Source of the DNA: JALZIF01 sp964584905
Lineage (GTDB): Bacteria > Gemmatimonadota > Gemmatimonadetes > Gemmatimonadales > Gemmatimonadaceae
Direction: 5' to 3'
DNA length: 17,564 bases
NCBI GenBank assembly: GCA_964584905.1
Contig: CAZPCC010000192.1
Location: 1 to 17,564 of the forward strand
Made by a program: the position numbers and the translations under genes. Below, piece after piece: positions 6,755 through 12,988 of this stretch. A model generated the notes under the pieces. The model ran no database searches. It saw only the letters and a program-made list of their open reading frames with translations, and was not told the DNA's origin. Each line of letters starts with the position of its first letter. The first letter of the stretch is position 1.

Positions 6755-7942
6755 GTGAGGCAAGGCAAAGGCGTAATCGGTGTGGTGGGAGCGGGAGCGA
6801 TGGGGGCCGGCATCGCTCAGGTCGCGGCGGTGCATGGCCACGATGTCGTTTTGGCGGATGCGCAGGCGGCGGCGATCGACCGCGCGATGCTTGGGCATGA
6901 GAAGGCGATGGCGCGGGAGATGGAAAAAGGGCGCCTGACGAAAGCCGCTGCCGGCGAGGCGCTGGCCCGCTTCACCTACATCGCCGGCGTCGAGGGAGGG
7001 AAGACGTCCGCGTTCGCTCCGTGCGAGCTGATCATTGAGGCGGTGGTCGAAGATCTGGCCGTCAAACGGACGGTGTTCGAGGCACTCGAGGCGGTGGTGA
7101 CACCCGACGCAGTGCTCGCGTCCAATACGTCATCCCTGTCCATCGCAGCGTTAGGTTCGAATCGTGAGCATGCCGGCAGGGTGATCGGCGTGCACTTCTT
7201 CAATCCGGCGCCGGTGATGCCCCTGGTGGAGATCGTTCCTTCCATAACGACCAGACCGGAAGTTGCGCTTGCCGTGCGCGCTCTCGTCGATAGCTGGGGA
7301 AAGACGACGGTGATCGCATCCGATACTCCGGGGTTCATCGTCAATCGCATTGCACGGCCCTTCTACGGCGAGGCGCTTCGCATGCACGAGGAAGGGATAG
7401 CCGACTGCGCTACGATCGACTGGGCGATGCGTGAGCTGGGCGGTTTCCGCATGGGGCCGTTCGAACTGATGGATCTGATCGGCAATGACGTGAACTTCGC
7501 GGTTACGTCGTCGGTGTTCGCGGCGATGTTCTACGATCCGCGCTACCGGCCGTCGGTGATTCAGCAGCGCCTGTCCGAGGCGGGGCTCCTGGGCCGGAAA
7601 ACGGGGCGCGGCTTCTACGACTACGGCGAGGGCGCGGTGAACCCTGAGCCGAAAAAGGATGAGAAGCCAGGCAGGGCGATTGTCGACCGGATCGTTGCGA
7701 TGCTCATCAACGACGCGGTGGACGCCGTCCTGCTGGGGATCGCGTCGCCCGCGGACATCGAGCTGGCGATGACGAAGGGTGTCAACTATCCGAAGGGGCT
7801 GCTCGAGTGGGGCGATGAGATAGGTGCGGGCGAGGTGCTCGCCCGGATCGAGGCGCTTCAGGCAGAGTACGGGGAGGATCGCTATCGTCCCAGCCCGTTG
7901 CTGCGCCGGGTCGCACGAGCCGGCGGGAGGCTGCTGCAGTGA
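6755..7942 (+). CDS. paaH: 3-hydroxyacyl-CoA (3-hydroxyadipyl-CoA) dehydrogenase, compact PaaH
   Basis: NAD-dependent oxidation of 3-hydroxyadipyl-CoA to 3-oxoadipyl-CoA is the expected role. The 395-residue protein has a Rossmann NAD-binding domain (GAGAMG 12-17; SNTSS 123-127; HFFNP 147-151 with catalytic H147; E159) and a first 3HCDH C-terminal domain (about 190-290, GPFELMDLIG 234-243, GRGFYDY 284-290). After a short linker, a second 3HCDH-like helical repeat follows (about 308-395, NYPKGLLEWGDEIG near 344-357). Proteobacterial PaaH proteins are about 475-505 residues; the shortfall is the segment between the two C-terminal repeats. GTG at 6755 is the chosen start, preceded by GAGG, 6 bp after paaG. 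The stop overlaps the paaI GTG (GTGA). All catalytic residues are present, so it is probably active. Confidence 0.93.
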   Translation: MRQGKGVIGVVGAGAMGAGIAQVAAVHGHDVVLADAQAAAIDRAMLGHEKAMAREMEKGRLTKAAAGEALARFTYIAGVEGGKTSAFAPCELIIEAVVEDLAVKRTVFEALEAVVTPDAVLASNTSSLSIAALGSNREHAGRVIGVHFFNPAPVMPLVEIVPSITTRPEVALAVRALVDSWGKTTVIASDTPGFIVNRIARPFYGEALRMHEEGIADCATIDWAMRELGGFRMGPFELMDLIGNDVNFAVTSSVFAAMFYDPRYRPSVIQQRLSEAGLLGRKTGRGFYDYGEGAVNPEPKKDEKPGRAIVDRIVAMLINDAVDAVLLGIASPADIELAMTKGVNYPKGLLEWGDEIGAGEVLARIEALQAEYGEDRYRPSPLLRRVARAGGRLLQ

Positions 7943-8388
7943 GCGCCGTCTCGCCTGACGAGATGACTCTCGCCCGGGCCGTGGTCGACAAGATGCTCGC
8001 CGTCGACGGGTTCTCGCGTTGGCTTGGCGTGGAGGTGCTGGAGATCGCCCCCGGACGCTCGGTTCTCCGCATGACCGTGCGCGACGAGATGATCAACGGG
8101 TTCGGGACGGCGCACGGAGGCATCGCCTATGCGTTGGCCGACAGCGCATTGGCGTTCGCGACCAACACCGGTGGATTCATCTCGGTGGCGATGGATTGCA
8201 CCATCAGCTATCCCGTTGCGGTGAGGTCGGGGGATTCGATTACCGCGACAGCCATCGAACAGAGTACGACGAACAAGCTGGGGTTCTGCGCGGTCACAGT
8301 GCGCAACCAGCACGAGAGAATAGTCGCGCACTTCCGGGGCACCGTATACCGCACCCCCAAGCTCCACTTTCCGACGGGACTGCCATGA
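7939..8388 (+). CDS. paaI: Hotdog-fold acyl-CoA thioesterase, PaaI type
   Basis: The 149-residue hotdog protein contains the PaaI signature: N53 in MINGFGTAHGG (51-61) and D68 in ALADSA, with the same 15-residue spacing as the catalytic Asn/Asp of known PaaI. These enzymes hydrolyse ring-hydroxylated phenylacetyl-CoA and related dead-end thioesters, releasing trapped CoA. The GTG start at 7939 overlaps the paaH stop, and the TGA at 8386-8388 overlaps the paaJ ATG, so it lies in a translationally coupled chain paaH-paaI-paaJ. The N-terminal 23 residues before FSRWLGVEV are predicted helix, as in other PaaI proteins. Assignment is firm from motif plus context. Substrate preference is by family. 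Confidence 0.93.
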   Translation: MSAVSPDEMTLARAVVDKMLAVDGFSRWLGVEVLEIAPGRSVLRMTVRDEMINGFGTAHGGIAYALADSALAFATNTGGFISVAMDCTISYPVAVRSGDSITATAIEQSTTNKLGFCAVTVRNQHERIVAHFRGTVYRTPKLHFPTGLP

Positions 8389-9596
8389 GCGAAGCATACA
8401 TCGTGGATGGCGTGCGCACTCCGGTCGGCAACCTCGGTGGCTCGTTGAGCGCCATGCGCTCGGACGACTTGGCGGCGCATGCAATCTCGTCGCTGCTTGC
8501 TCGCCATCCGGATCTCGACCAGTCGCGCATAACCGACGTGATACTCGGATGCGCCAATCAGGCCGGCGAGGACAACCGCAACGTCGCGCGCATGGCGCTC
8601 CTGCTGGCAGGCGTGCCGTTCAGCGTGCCGGGCGAGACGGTGAATCGACTATGCGCCTCCGGGCTGAGCGCGGTCTCGAGCGCGGCGCGCGGGATCAAGA
8701 CCGGTGAGGGCGAGCTTTACGTCGCCGGCGGCGTGGAGAGCATGACCCGGGCGCCGTTCGTCATGTCCAAGGGGTCGAGCGCGTTCGGCAGAGATGTACA
8801 GCTGTTCGACACGAGCCTTGGCTGGCGATTCGTGAATCCGAAAATGAAGGCGTTGTATGGCACCGATTCAATGGGCGAGACTGCGGAGAACGTGGCCGAG
8901 CAGTACGGCGTGAGGCGGGAGGACCAGGATGCGTTCGCCGTGCGGTCGCAGCAGAAGGCGGCGGCTGCCAGAGAATCGGGGCGGCTGGGCGAGGAGATCG
9001 TGGCCGTCGAGATTCCGCAGAAAAAGGGAGCGCCGCAGCGCGTGGAGCAGGACGAGTTCATTCGCCCGGGCACCACGCTGGATATCCTGGCCAAGCTCAA
9101 GCCGGCCTTTCGAACCGACGGCAAGGGATCGGTGACCGCGGGGAATTCGTCAGGCTTGAACGATGGTGCGGCCGCGTTGCTGGTGGCATCGGAACGTGCA
9201 GTGGAGGAGATGGGACTCAGGCCGCGGGCGCGCATCGTCTCCAGTGCGGCGGCTGGTGTGGAGCCGCGAATAATGGGGATGGGTCCCGTACCGGCGAGCA
9301 GGCGGGCGCTCGAATTGGCCGGCCTGACGCTCGAGCAGATGGACGTCATGGAGCTGAACGAGGCGTTCGCCGCGCAGTCGCTCGCCTGTTTGCGCGAGAT
9401 GAGGATCGCCGACGACGATCCGCGCGTGAATCCCAACGGCGGCGCAATTGCACTCGGCCATCCGCTGGGCATGAGCGGGGCACGGCTGGCGCTCACCGCC
9501 GTGCACGAGCTTCACAAGCAGCAGAAGCGCTATGCGCTCGCGACGATGTGCATTGGAGTGGGGCAGGGGTATGCGATGGTGCTGGAGAGAGTGTGA
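8385..9596 (+). CDS. paaJ: 3-oxoadipyl-CoA / 3-oxo-5,6-dehydrosuberyl-CoA thiolase
   Basis: This thiolase cleaves the 3-oxoacyl-CoA intermediates to acetyl-CoA plus succinyl-CoA or a shorter CoA ester. The protein is 403 residues, close to the usual 400. Catalytic residues are all visible: C90 in NRLCASG, N325 in NEAFAA, H359 in GHPLGMSG and C389 in CIGVGQG. The frame stays open for 122 codons upstream inside paaI, but the ATG at 8385 overlaps the paaI stop as ATGA and gives the canonical thiolase N-terminus (EAYIVDGVRTPVG), so it is the real start. The family also includes PcaF of the beta-ketoadipate pathway; the surrounding paa genes favour PaaJ. Confidence 0.94.
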   Translation: MSEAYIVDGVRTPVGNLGGSLSAMRSDDLAAHAISSLLARHPDLDQSRITDVILGCANQAGEDNRNVARMALLLAGVPFSVPGETVNRLCASGLSAVSSAARGIKTGEGELYVAGGVESMTRAPFVMSKGSSAFGRDVQLFDTSLGWRFVNPKMKALYGTDSMGETAENVAEQYGVRREDQDAFAVRSQQKAAAARESGRLGEEIVAVEIPQKKGAPQRVEQDEFIRPGTTLDILAKLKPAFRTDGKGSVTAGNSSGLNDGAAALLVASERAVEEMGLRPRARIVSSAAAGVEPRIMGMGPVPASRRALELAGLTLEQMDVMELNEAFAAQSLACLREMRIADDDPRVNPNGGAIALGHPLGMSGARLALTAVHELHKQQKRYALATMCIGVGQGYAMVLERV

Positions 9597-9600
9597 GAGT

Positions 9601-9636
9601 GGGGAATCGGGAATCGGCATTCGGGAATCGGAAAAC
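9601..9636 (+). repeat. Short GGGAATCGG simple repeat
   Basis: Three copies of GGAATCGG lie within about 35 bp (9603-9610, 9610-9617 and 9624-9631), one pair overlapping, with a GAATcggcATTC dyad in the middle. They fill the gap between paaJ and paaY, which is otherwise too short for a promoter. It resembles slipped or expanded low-complexity DNA rather than an operator. Confidence 0.6.
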
Positions 9637-9648
9637 CGGTGGTGCTCC

Positions 9649-10251
9649 GTGATCTACGAGTTCGACGGCTTCATTCCCGTCGTGCACGAGAGTGCGTTCG
9701 TGCATCCGCTTGCGGCGGTCACCGGCAACGTGGTGATCGGGCGCGATGTGTACGTGGGGCCGGGCGCGGCTATTCGCGGCGACTGGGGCGGGATCATCAT
9801 CGAAGATGGCTGCAACGTGCAGGAGAATTGCGCCATCCACATGTTCCCCGGGGTGACGGTAGTGCTGGAGCAGGCGGCGCATATCGGGCACGGCGCGGTG
9901 GTGCACGGTGCGCGCATCTGCGCCAACGCGCTGATCGGTATGAACGCGGTCGTAATGGACAGGGCGACTGTCGGCGCCGGATCGATCGTCGGAGCGTTAT
10001 GCTTCGTGCCATCGGAGATGCAGATCCCGCCGCGAAAGGTGGTCGTCGGCAACCCGGCGAAGATCGTGAGGGACGTCAGCGACGAGATGCTTTCCTGGAA
10101 GAGCGACGGCACCGCGCTCTACCAACAGCTGCCAGCTGCCATGCGCGCAACCTGGAAAGCGTGCGAGCCGCTCCGCGAGCTTCCGCCTGATCGTCCCGCT
10201 CAGATGGCGATGTACAAGACCTGGCAGGAGACGCGTGGCGTCAAGGAGTAG
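9649..10251 (+). CDS. paaY: Left-handed beta-helix (gamma-carbonic-anhydrase-like) thioesterase PaaY
   Basis: The 200-residue protein has hexapeptide repeats (about residues 13-135; I-G-D/x turns such as VVIGRDVYVGPGAAIRGDWG) and a helical C-terminus (142-200). This matches PaaY/CaiE proteins of about 196 residues, which are trimeric and metal-dependent. Likely metal ligands are H64, H81 and H86, the last two with the H-x4-H spacing of gamma carbonic anhydrases. PaaY hydrolyses CoA thioesters formed when the phenylacetate pathway stalls. I chose GTG at 9649 because it gives the family N-terminus (IYEFDGFIPVVHESAFVHP). The same frame is open further upstream, but there it overlaps paaJ and the GGGAATCGG repeat. 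It is 52 bp after paaJ with only a weak GGTG-type RBS. Carnitine-operon CaiE is the close alternative; context favours PaaY. Confidence 0.92.
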   Translation: MIYEFDGFIPVVHESAFVHPLAAVTGNVVIGRDVYVGPGAAIRGDWGGIIIEDGCNVQENCAIHMFPGVTVVLEQAAHIGHGAVVHGARICANALIGMNAVVMDRATVGAGSIVGALCFVPSEMQIPPRKVVVGNPAKIVRDVSDEMLSWKSDGTALYQQLPAAMRATWKACEPLRELPPDRPAQMAMYKTWQETRGVKE

Positions 10252-10634
10252 TCGGTGATAGACCTACGCGCCATACATGTTTGGTACACTATGAAGAGTG
10301 CGGCTTTTTCACCGCGGAGGACGCGGAGGACGCAGAGGAAGAGCAACGGGTGAAAACGCTCGCCGGCCAATTAGTGAAGCTCTCACTGTTTGTTGTTTTT
10401 CAATTATCGGGTTTCTCTGTTCAAAGCTGGTAGCCTAAACGCAGCGCCAAGTTCGAACCGAGATCGTTCAGAGGATGTGCCATGCAGTATTAGGAGTACC
10501 TCCGCGCTCCTCCGCGTCCTCCGCGGTGAAAAGGCCGAAACCAGATACCAAAGCGATGCTGAGGGCAACACACCGTGAATCGCGCGCAGCAAAGCGATCG
10601 TCACTCGAGAACACATATCCGAACAGGTTTTGTA
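10252..10634. other. 383-bp gap inside the paa operon, mostly repeat element B
   Basis: The spacing between paaY and paaZ is far larger than elsewhere in the cluster. Most of it is the inverted-repeat element at 10280-10552. About 80 bp (10553-10634) remain before the paaZ start; they contain no clear minus 35/minus 10 pair and only a weak CAGG before the ATG. The frame of paaZ is open back to a GTG at 10575, but that extension is not family-like. Confidence 0.6.
10280..10552. repeat. Long inverted-repeat element, family B (GCGGAGGAC type)
   Basis: The left arm (10280-10338) runs from TTTGGTA through TTTTCACCGCGGAGGACGCG to GACGCAGAGG. The right arm (about 10498-10552) is its reverse complement: ACCTCCGCGCTCCTCCGCGT, then CCTCCGCGGTGAAAAGGCC, ending TACCAAA (10546-10552). 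The core match of about 38 bp has only a few mismatches. Each arm holds tandem CGCGGAGGA units. The centre (10339-10497) is A+T-rich and non-coding. A repeat of this kind (CACCGCGGAG... with GACGCAGAG) is, to my knowledge, widespread in environmental bacterial genomes, but I cannot check copy number here. If transcribed it would form a very long hairpin between paaY and paaZ. Confidence 0.8.
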
Positions 10635-12683
10635 ATGAAGCTCAAGAACTACGCAAGCGGCGAATGGATTGAAGGCACCGGCAAGTCCGCCGATCTCGTT
10701 CATGCGGTAACCGGCGAGAAGATCGGTGAGGCCTCGAGCGGAGGTCTCGACTTCAAGGGGATGACCGATTACGCGCGAAGCGTGGGCGGGCCGGCAATGC
10801 GAGCGCTCACCTTCCATCAGCGCGCCGCAATGCTCAAGGCCATGGCCAGGCATCTGATGGAGCGCAAGGAGAGCTTTTACGACGTATCCGCCGCCACCGG
10901 AGCAACGAGGACCGATTCCTGGGTGGACATCGAAGGCGGAATTGGAACCTTCTTTGCCTACTCGAGCCGCGGGCGGCGCGAGTTCCCTAACGAGACGTTT
11001 CACGTGGAGGGTCCCACCGAGCCGCTGTCGAAGGGCGGCACCTTCATGGGCCGGCACATCTGCGTCCCGCTCGAGGGTGTGGCGATCCACATCAACGCCT
11101 TCAACTTTCCCTGCTGGGGGATGCTCGAGAAGATGGCCCCGGCGCTGCTCGCCGGTGTGCCGTGCATCGTGAAGCCGGCAACGGTTACGAGCTATCTGAC
11201 CGAGGCAATGTTCCGGTCGATGGTCGAGGCGGCGATCTTCCCTGAAGGAGCAATCCAGCTCATCTGCGGGAGCGCCGGCGACCTGCTCGATCATGTGACC
11301 GAACAGGATGTCGTCGCCTTCACCGGTTCGGCGGCAACCGGGCAGATGCTGAAGGAAGGAGACGCCGTCATGCGGCACTCGGTGCGCTTCAACATGGAGG
11401 CGGACTCGCTCAACTGTTCGATCCTCGGGCCTGACGCGGCGCCCGGCAGCGAAGAGTTCGACCTCTTCATAAAGGAAGTGACGCGCGAGATGACCACCAA
11501 AGCCGGCCAGAAGTGCACGGCGATTCGGCGCACCATCGTGCCTGACGGGATGGAAGAGGATGTGATCAAGGCACTCCGCGCCCGGCTTGGGAAGACGGTC
11601 ATTGGGGATCCGAGCGTCGAAGGAGTGCGTATGGGCCCGCTTGCCAGCAAGGGCCAGGTACGCGACGTCGGTGCCAACGCCGAGAAGATCCGGAAGAGCT
11701 CCGAACTGGTATTCGGCGGTGATGGCTTCGAGACGGTCGGAGCCGATCGTGACAAGGGGGCGTTCTTCGGCCCGATGCTCATGGCTTGTGCGGAGCCGTT
11801 CAAGCGCAGCGAGCCCCACGACATCGAGGCGTTCGGTCCGGTGAATACAGTGATGCCTTACAAGACCCTCGATGAAGCGATCGAGCTGGCGAAGCTCGGC
11901 CGCGGCTCGCTCTGCGGATCGCTCGCCACCGCCGACCCGAACGTGGCGCGCAGGGTCGTGCTGGGCGTTGCCCCCTTCCACGGACGCCTGATGGTCCTCG
12001 ATCGGACCAGCGCCAAGGAGAGCACCGGCCACGGCTCGCCGCTACCCAATCTCGTGCACGGCGGACCCGGACGCGCCGGCGGCGGCGAGGAACTTGGCGG
12101 TGCCCGTGGCGTGCTGCACTACATGCAGCGCACCGCAGTGCAGGGAAGCCCGAGCATGCTCACCGCCATAACGCGCGAATGGTCCCGCGGCGCCGGGCAG
12201 AAGCGGGACGCCGTGCACCCTTTCCGCAAGCATTTCGAGGAGCTCGAGATAGGCGAGACGCTGATCACCGGGAAGCGGACGATCACGCTGGACGACATCG
12301 AGCGGTTCGCCGAGCTGAGCGGCGACAGGTTCTACGCCCACATGGATGAGGATGCCGCGAAGGCCAACGGGATCTTCGAGGGGCGCGTTGCACACGGCTA
12401 CTTCATTGTTTCCGCAGCCGCCGGGCTTTTCGTCGAACCGGCGTTAGGTCCGGTGCTCGCAAATTACGGGCTGGAGAACCTGCGCTTCACGAAGCCCGTC
12501 TACCCCGGTGACACCATCCATGTACGGCTCACCGTCAAGCAGAAGACGAGGAAGGACACACCACCCGATGGCGGCATTCCCCAAGGGGTGGTCGAGTGGG
12601 ATGTGGAGGTGATAAATCAGGAAGACGAGCCGGTCGCGCTCTACTCGATCCTGACCCTGGTCAAGCGCCGCGACGGCGATTGA
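10635..12683 (+). CDS. paaZ: Oxepin-CoA hydrolase / 3-oxo-5,6-dehydrosuberyl-CoA semialdehyde dehydrogenase (ALDH–MaoC fusion)
   Basis: The bifunctional 682-residue protein is nearly identical in length to E. coli PaaZ. The N-terminal aldehyde dehydrogenase domain (about 1-510) has E255 in FNMEADSLN and C294 in AGQKCTAIRR as catalytic residues, and the PaaZ-typical ESTGHGSPLP (462-471) and HGGPGRAGGGEELGG (475-489). The C-terminal MaoC hotdog hydratase (about 530-682) has D564 and H569 in SGDRFYAHMD. The MaoC half opens the oxepin ring by hydrolysis and the ALDH half oxidises the reactive semialdehyde. The ATG at 10635 gives the family N-terminus (MKLKNYASGEWIEG); a GTG at 10575 would add 20 unrelated residues. 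It is separated from paaY by repeat element B but is the last gene of the same pathway cluster. Both halves look intact. Confidence 0.95.
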   Translation: MKLKNYASGEWIEGTGKSADLVHAVTGEKIGEASSGGLDFKGMTDYARSVGGPAMRALTFHQRAAMLKAMARHLMERKESFYDVSAATGATRTDSWVDIEGGIGTFFAYSSRGRREFPNETFHVEGPTEPLSKGGTFMGRHICVPLEGVAIHINAFNFPCWGMLEKMAPALLAGVPCIVKPATVTSYLTEAMFRSMVEAAIFPEGAIQLICGSAGDLLDHVTEQDVVAFTGSAATGQMLKEGDAVMRHSVRFNMEADSLNCSILGPDAAPGSEEFDLFIKEVTREMTTKAGQKCTAIRRTIVPDGMEEDVIKALRARLGKTVIGDPSVEGVRMGPLASKGQVRDVGANAEKIRKSSELVFGGDGFETVGADRDKGAFFGPMLMACAEPFKRSEPHDIEAFGPVNTVMPYKTLDEAIELAKLGRGSLCGSLATADPNVARRVVLGVAPFHGRLMVLDRTSAKESTGHGSPLPNLVHGGPGRAGGGEELGGARGVLHYMQRTAVQGSPSMLTAITREWSRGAGQKRDAVHPFRKHFEELEIGETLITGKRTITLDDIERFAELSGDRFYAHMDEDAAKANGIFEGRVAHGYFIVSAAAGLFVEPALGPVLANYGLENLRFTKPVYPGDTIHVRLTVKQKTRKDTPPDGGIPQGVVEWDVEVINQEDEPVALYSILTLVKRRDGD

Positions 12684-12815
12684 AGCCACTCCTCTGCACT
12701 TTCTTTCTTTTTCTTCATGGACCCCTTCACTTCATCGGCACTGGTTCATAAATTTGGTTCCCAGTTCGTAGAGATTCGCCCTTAACGTCCACCCTGTACT
12801 CGAGGAGGTGATCCA

Positions 12816-12860
12816 TTGTCTACTGAACCTAGTGCGGCGCGGATCGCCAGGAGCCGGTAA
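12816..12860 (+). CDS. Possible 14-codon ORF behind an extended Shine-Dalgarno sequence
   Basis: TTG at 12816 lies 7 nt after GGAGG (12804-12808), an ideal spacing. It opens a frame of 14 sense codons (MSTEPSAARIARSR if TTG is read as Met) ending in TAA at 12858-12860. The unusually complete SD is the main argument that it is translated. The peptide is too short to recognise and the start codon is weak. It overlaps the 5' side of the nested hairpin, so ribosomes on it would change the RNA fold. The alternative is that the SD-like sequence serves an RNA function and nothing is translated. Confidence 0.25.
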   Translation: MSTEPSAARIARSR

Positions 12861-12908
12861 GGCTTCTACGCAGCTGACCGGCGCACCGCGCCGCTCGGTC
12901 TCAGTTCA

Positions 12909-12958
12909 GCGGGGTTCATCATGCGTCCAGGGGCGCGCGATGGACCCCGCGTTCTTTT
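12909..12958 (+). terminator. Rho-independent terminator
   Basis: The stem is GCGGGGTTCATC (12909-12920) with GATGGACCCCGC (12939-12950): 12 pairs including one G-U, with an 18-nt loop. It is followed by GTTCTTTTCC. The U-rich tail is on the + strand only, so it ends transcripts coming from the paaZ side, either the structured RNA or read-through of the paa operon. Confidence 0.65.
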
Positions 12959-12988
12959 CCTCTCCCCCTGGCCCCGATCCGACCGGAA

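Larger units (their letters stand above)
12801..12958 (+). ncRNA. Candidate structured RNA with extended SD, nested hairpin and terminator
   Basis: GAGGAGGTGATCC (12802-12814) includes 11 nt exactly complementary to the usual 16S 3' tail. A nested hairpin follows: CTGAAC 12823-12828 pairs with GTTCAG 12904-12909, GCGGCGCG 12834-12841 with CGCGCCGC 12887-12894, and GCCGGT 12853-12858 with ACCGGC 12877-12882. A terminator hairpin (12909-12950) follows directly. Alternatively GGTGATCC (12807-12814) can pair with GGATCGCC (12841-12848, one G-U), which would hide the SD and break the nested hairpin, so two exclusive folds are possible. No gene lies downstream on this strand, so it would be a stand-alone RNA or the mRNA of a tiny ORF (12816-12860). 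I do not recognise it as 6S, SRP, tmRNA or a known riboswitch. Both transcription and function are inferred. Confidence 0.4.
12684..12988. other. Intergenic region, 305 bp, between convergent paaZ and kinase genes
   Basis: Just after paaZ is a pyrimidine-rich run (about 12699-12716) without a clear hairpin. The right two-thirds carry an extended Shine-Dalgarno sequence, a nested GC hairpin and a rho-independent terminator on the + strand, annotated separately. No promoter could be fixed. No tRNA or rRNA is seen. Confidence 0.6.

Noticed and set aside
8019..8384. A 122-codon upstream extension of the thiolase frame
   Set aside because: It overlaps paaI in another frame, is Arg-rich and unlike thiolases. 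The ATGA overlap at 8385 gives the canonical start.
10404..12032. A 542-codon open frame on the minus strand opposite paaZ
   Set aside because: It lies antisense to a complete, motif-rich paaZ, its translation is rich in Arg/His/Gly with no domain, and long antisense frames are expected in high-GC genes.
12727..12816. A 29-codon minus-strand ORF (ATG at 12816) opposite the extended SD
   Set aside because: It lacks any RBS, has a stop just upstream, and its first codons are simply the complement of the SD. The + strand structure explains the sequence better.
12801..12820. A fragment of a 16S rRNA gene end (GGATCACCTCC on the minus strand)
   Set aside because: The match does not extend into the neighbouring conserved 16S sequence, so it is better explained as an extended SD on the + strand.
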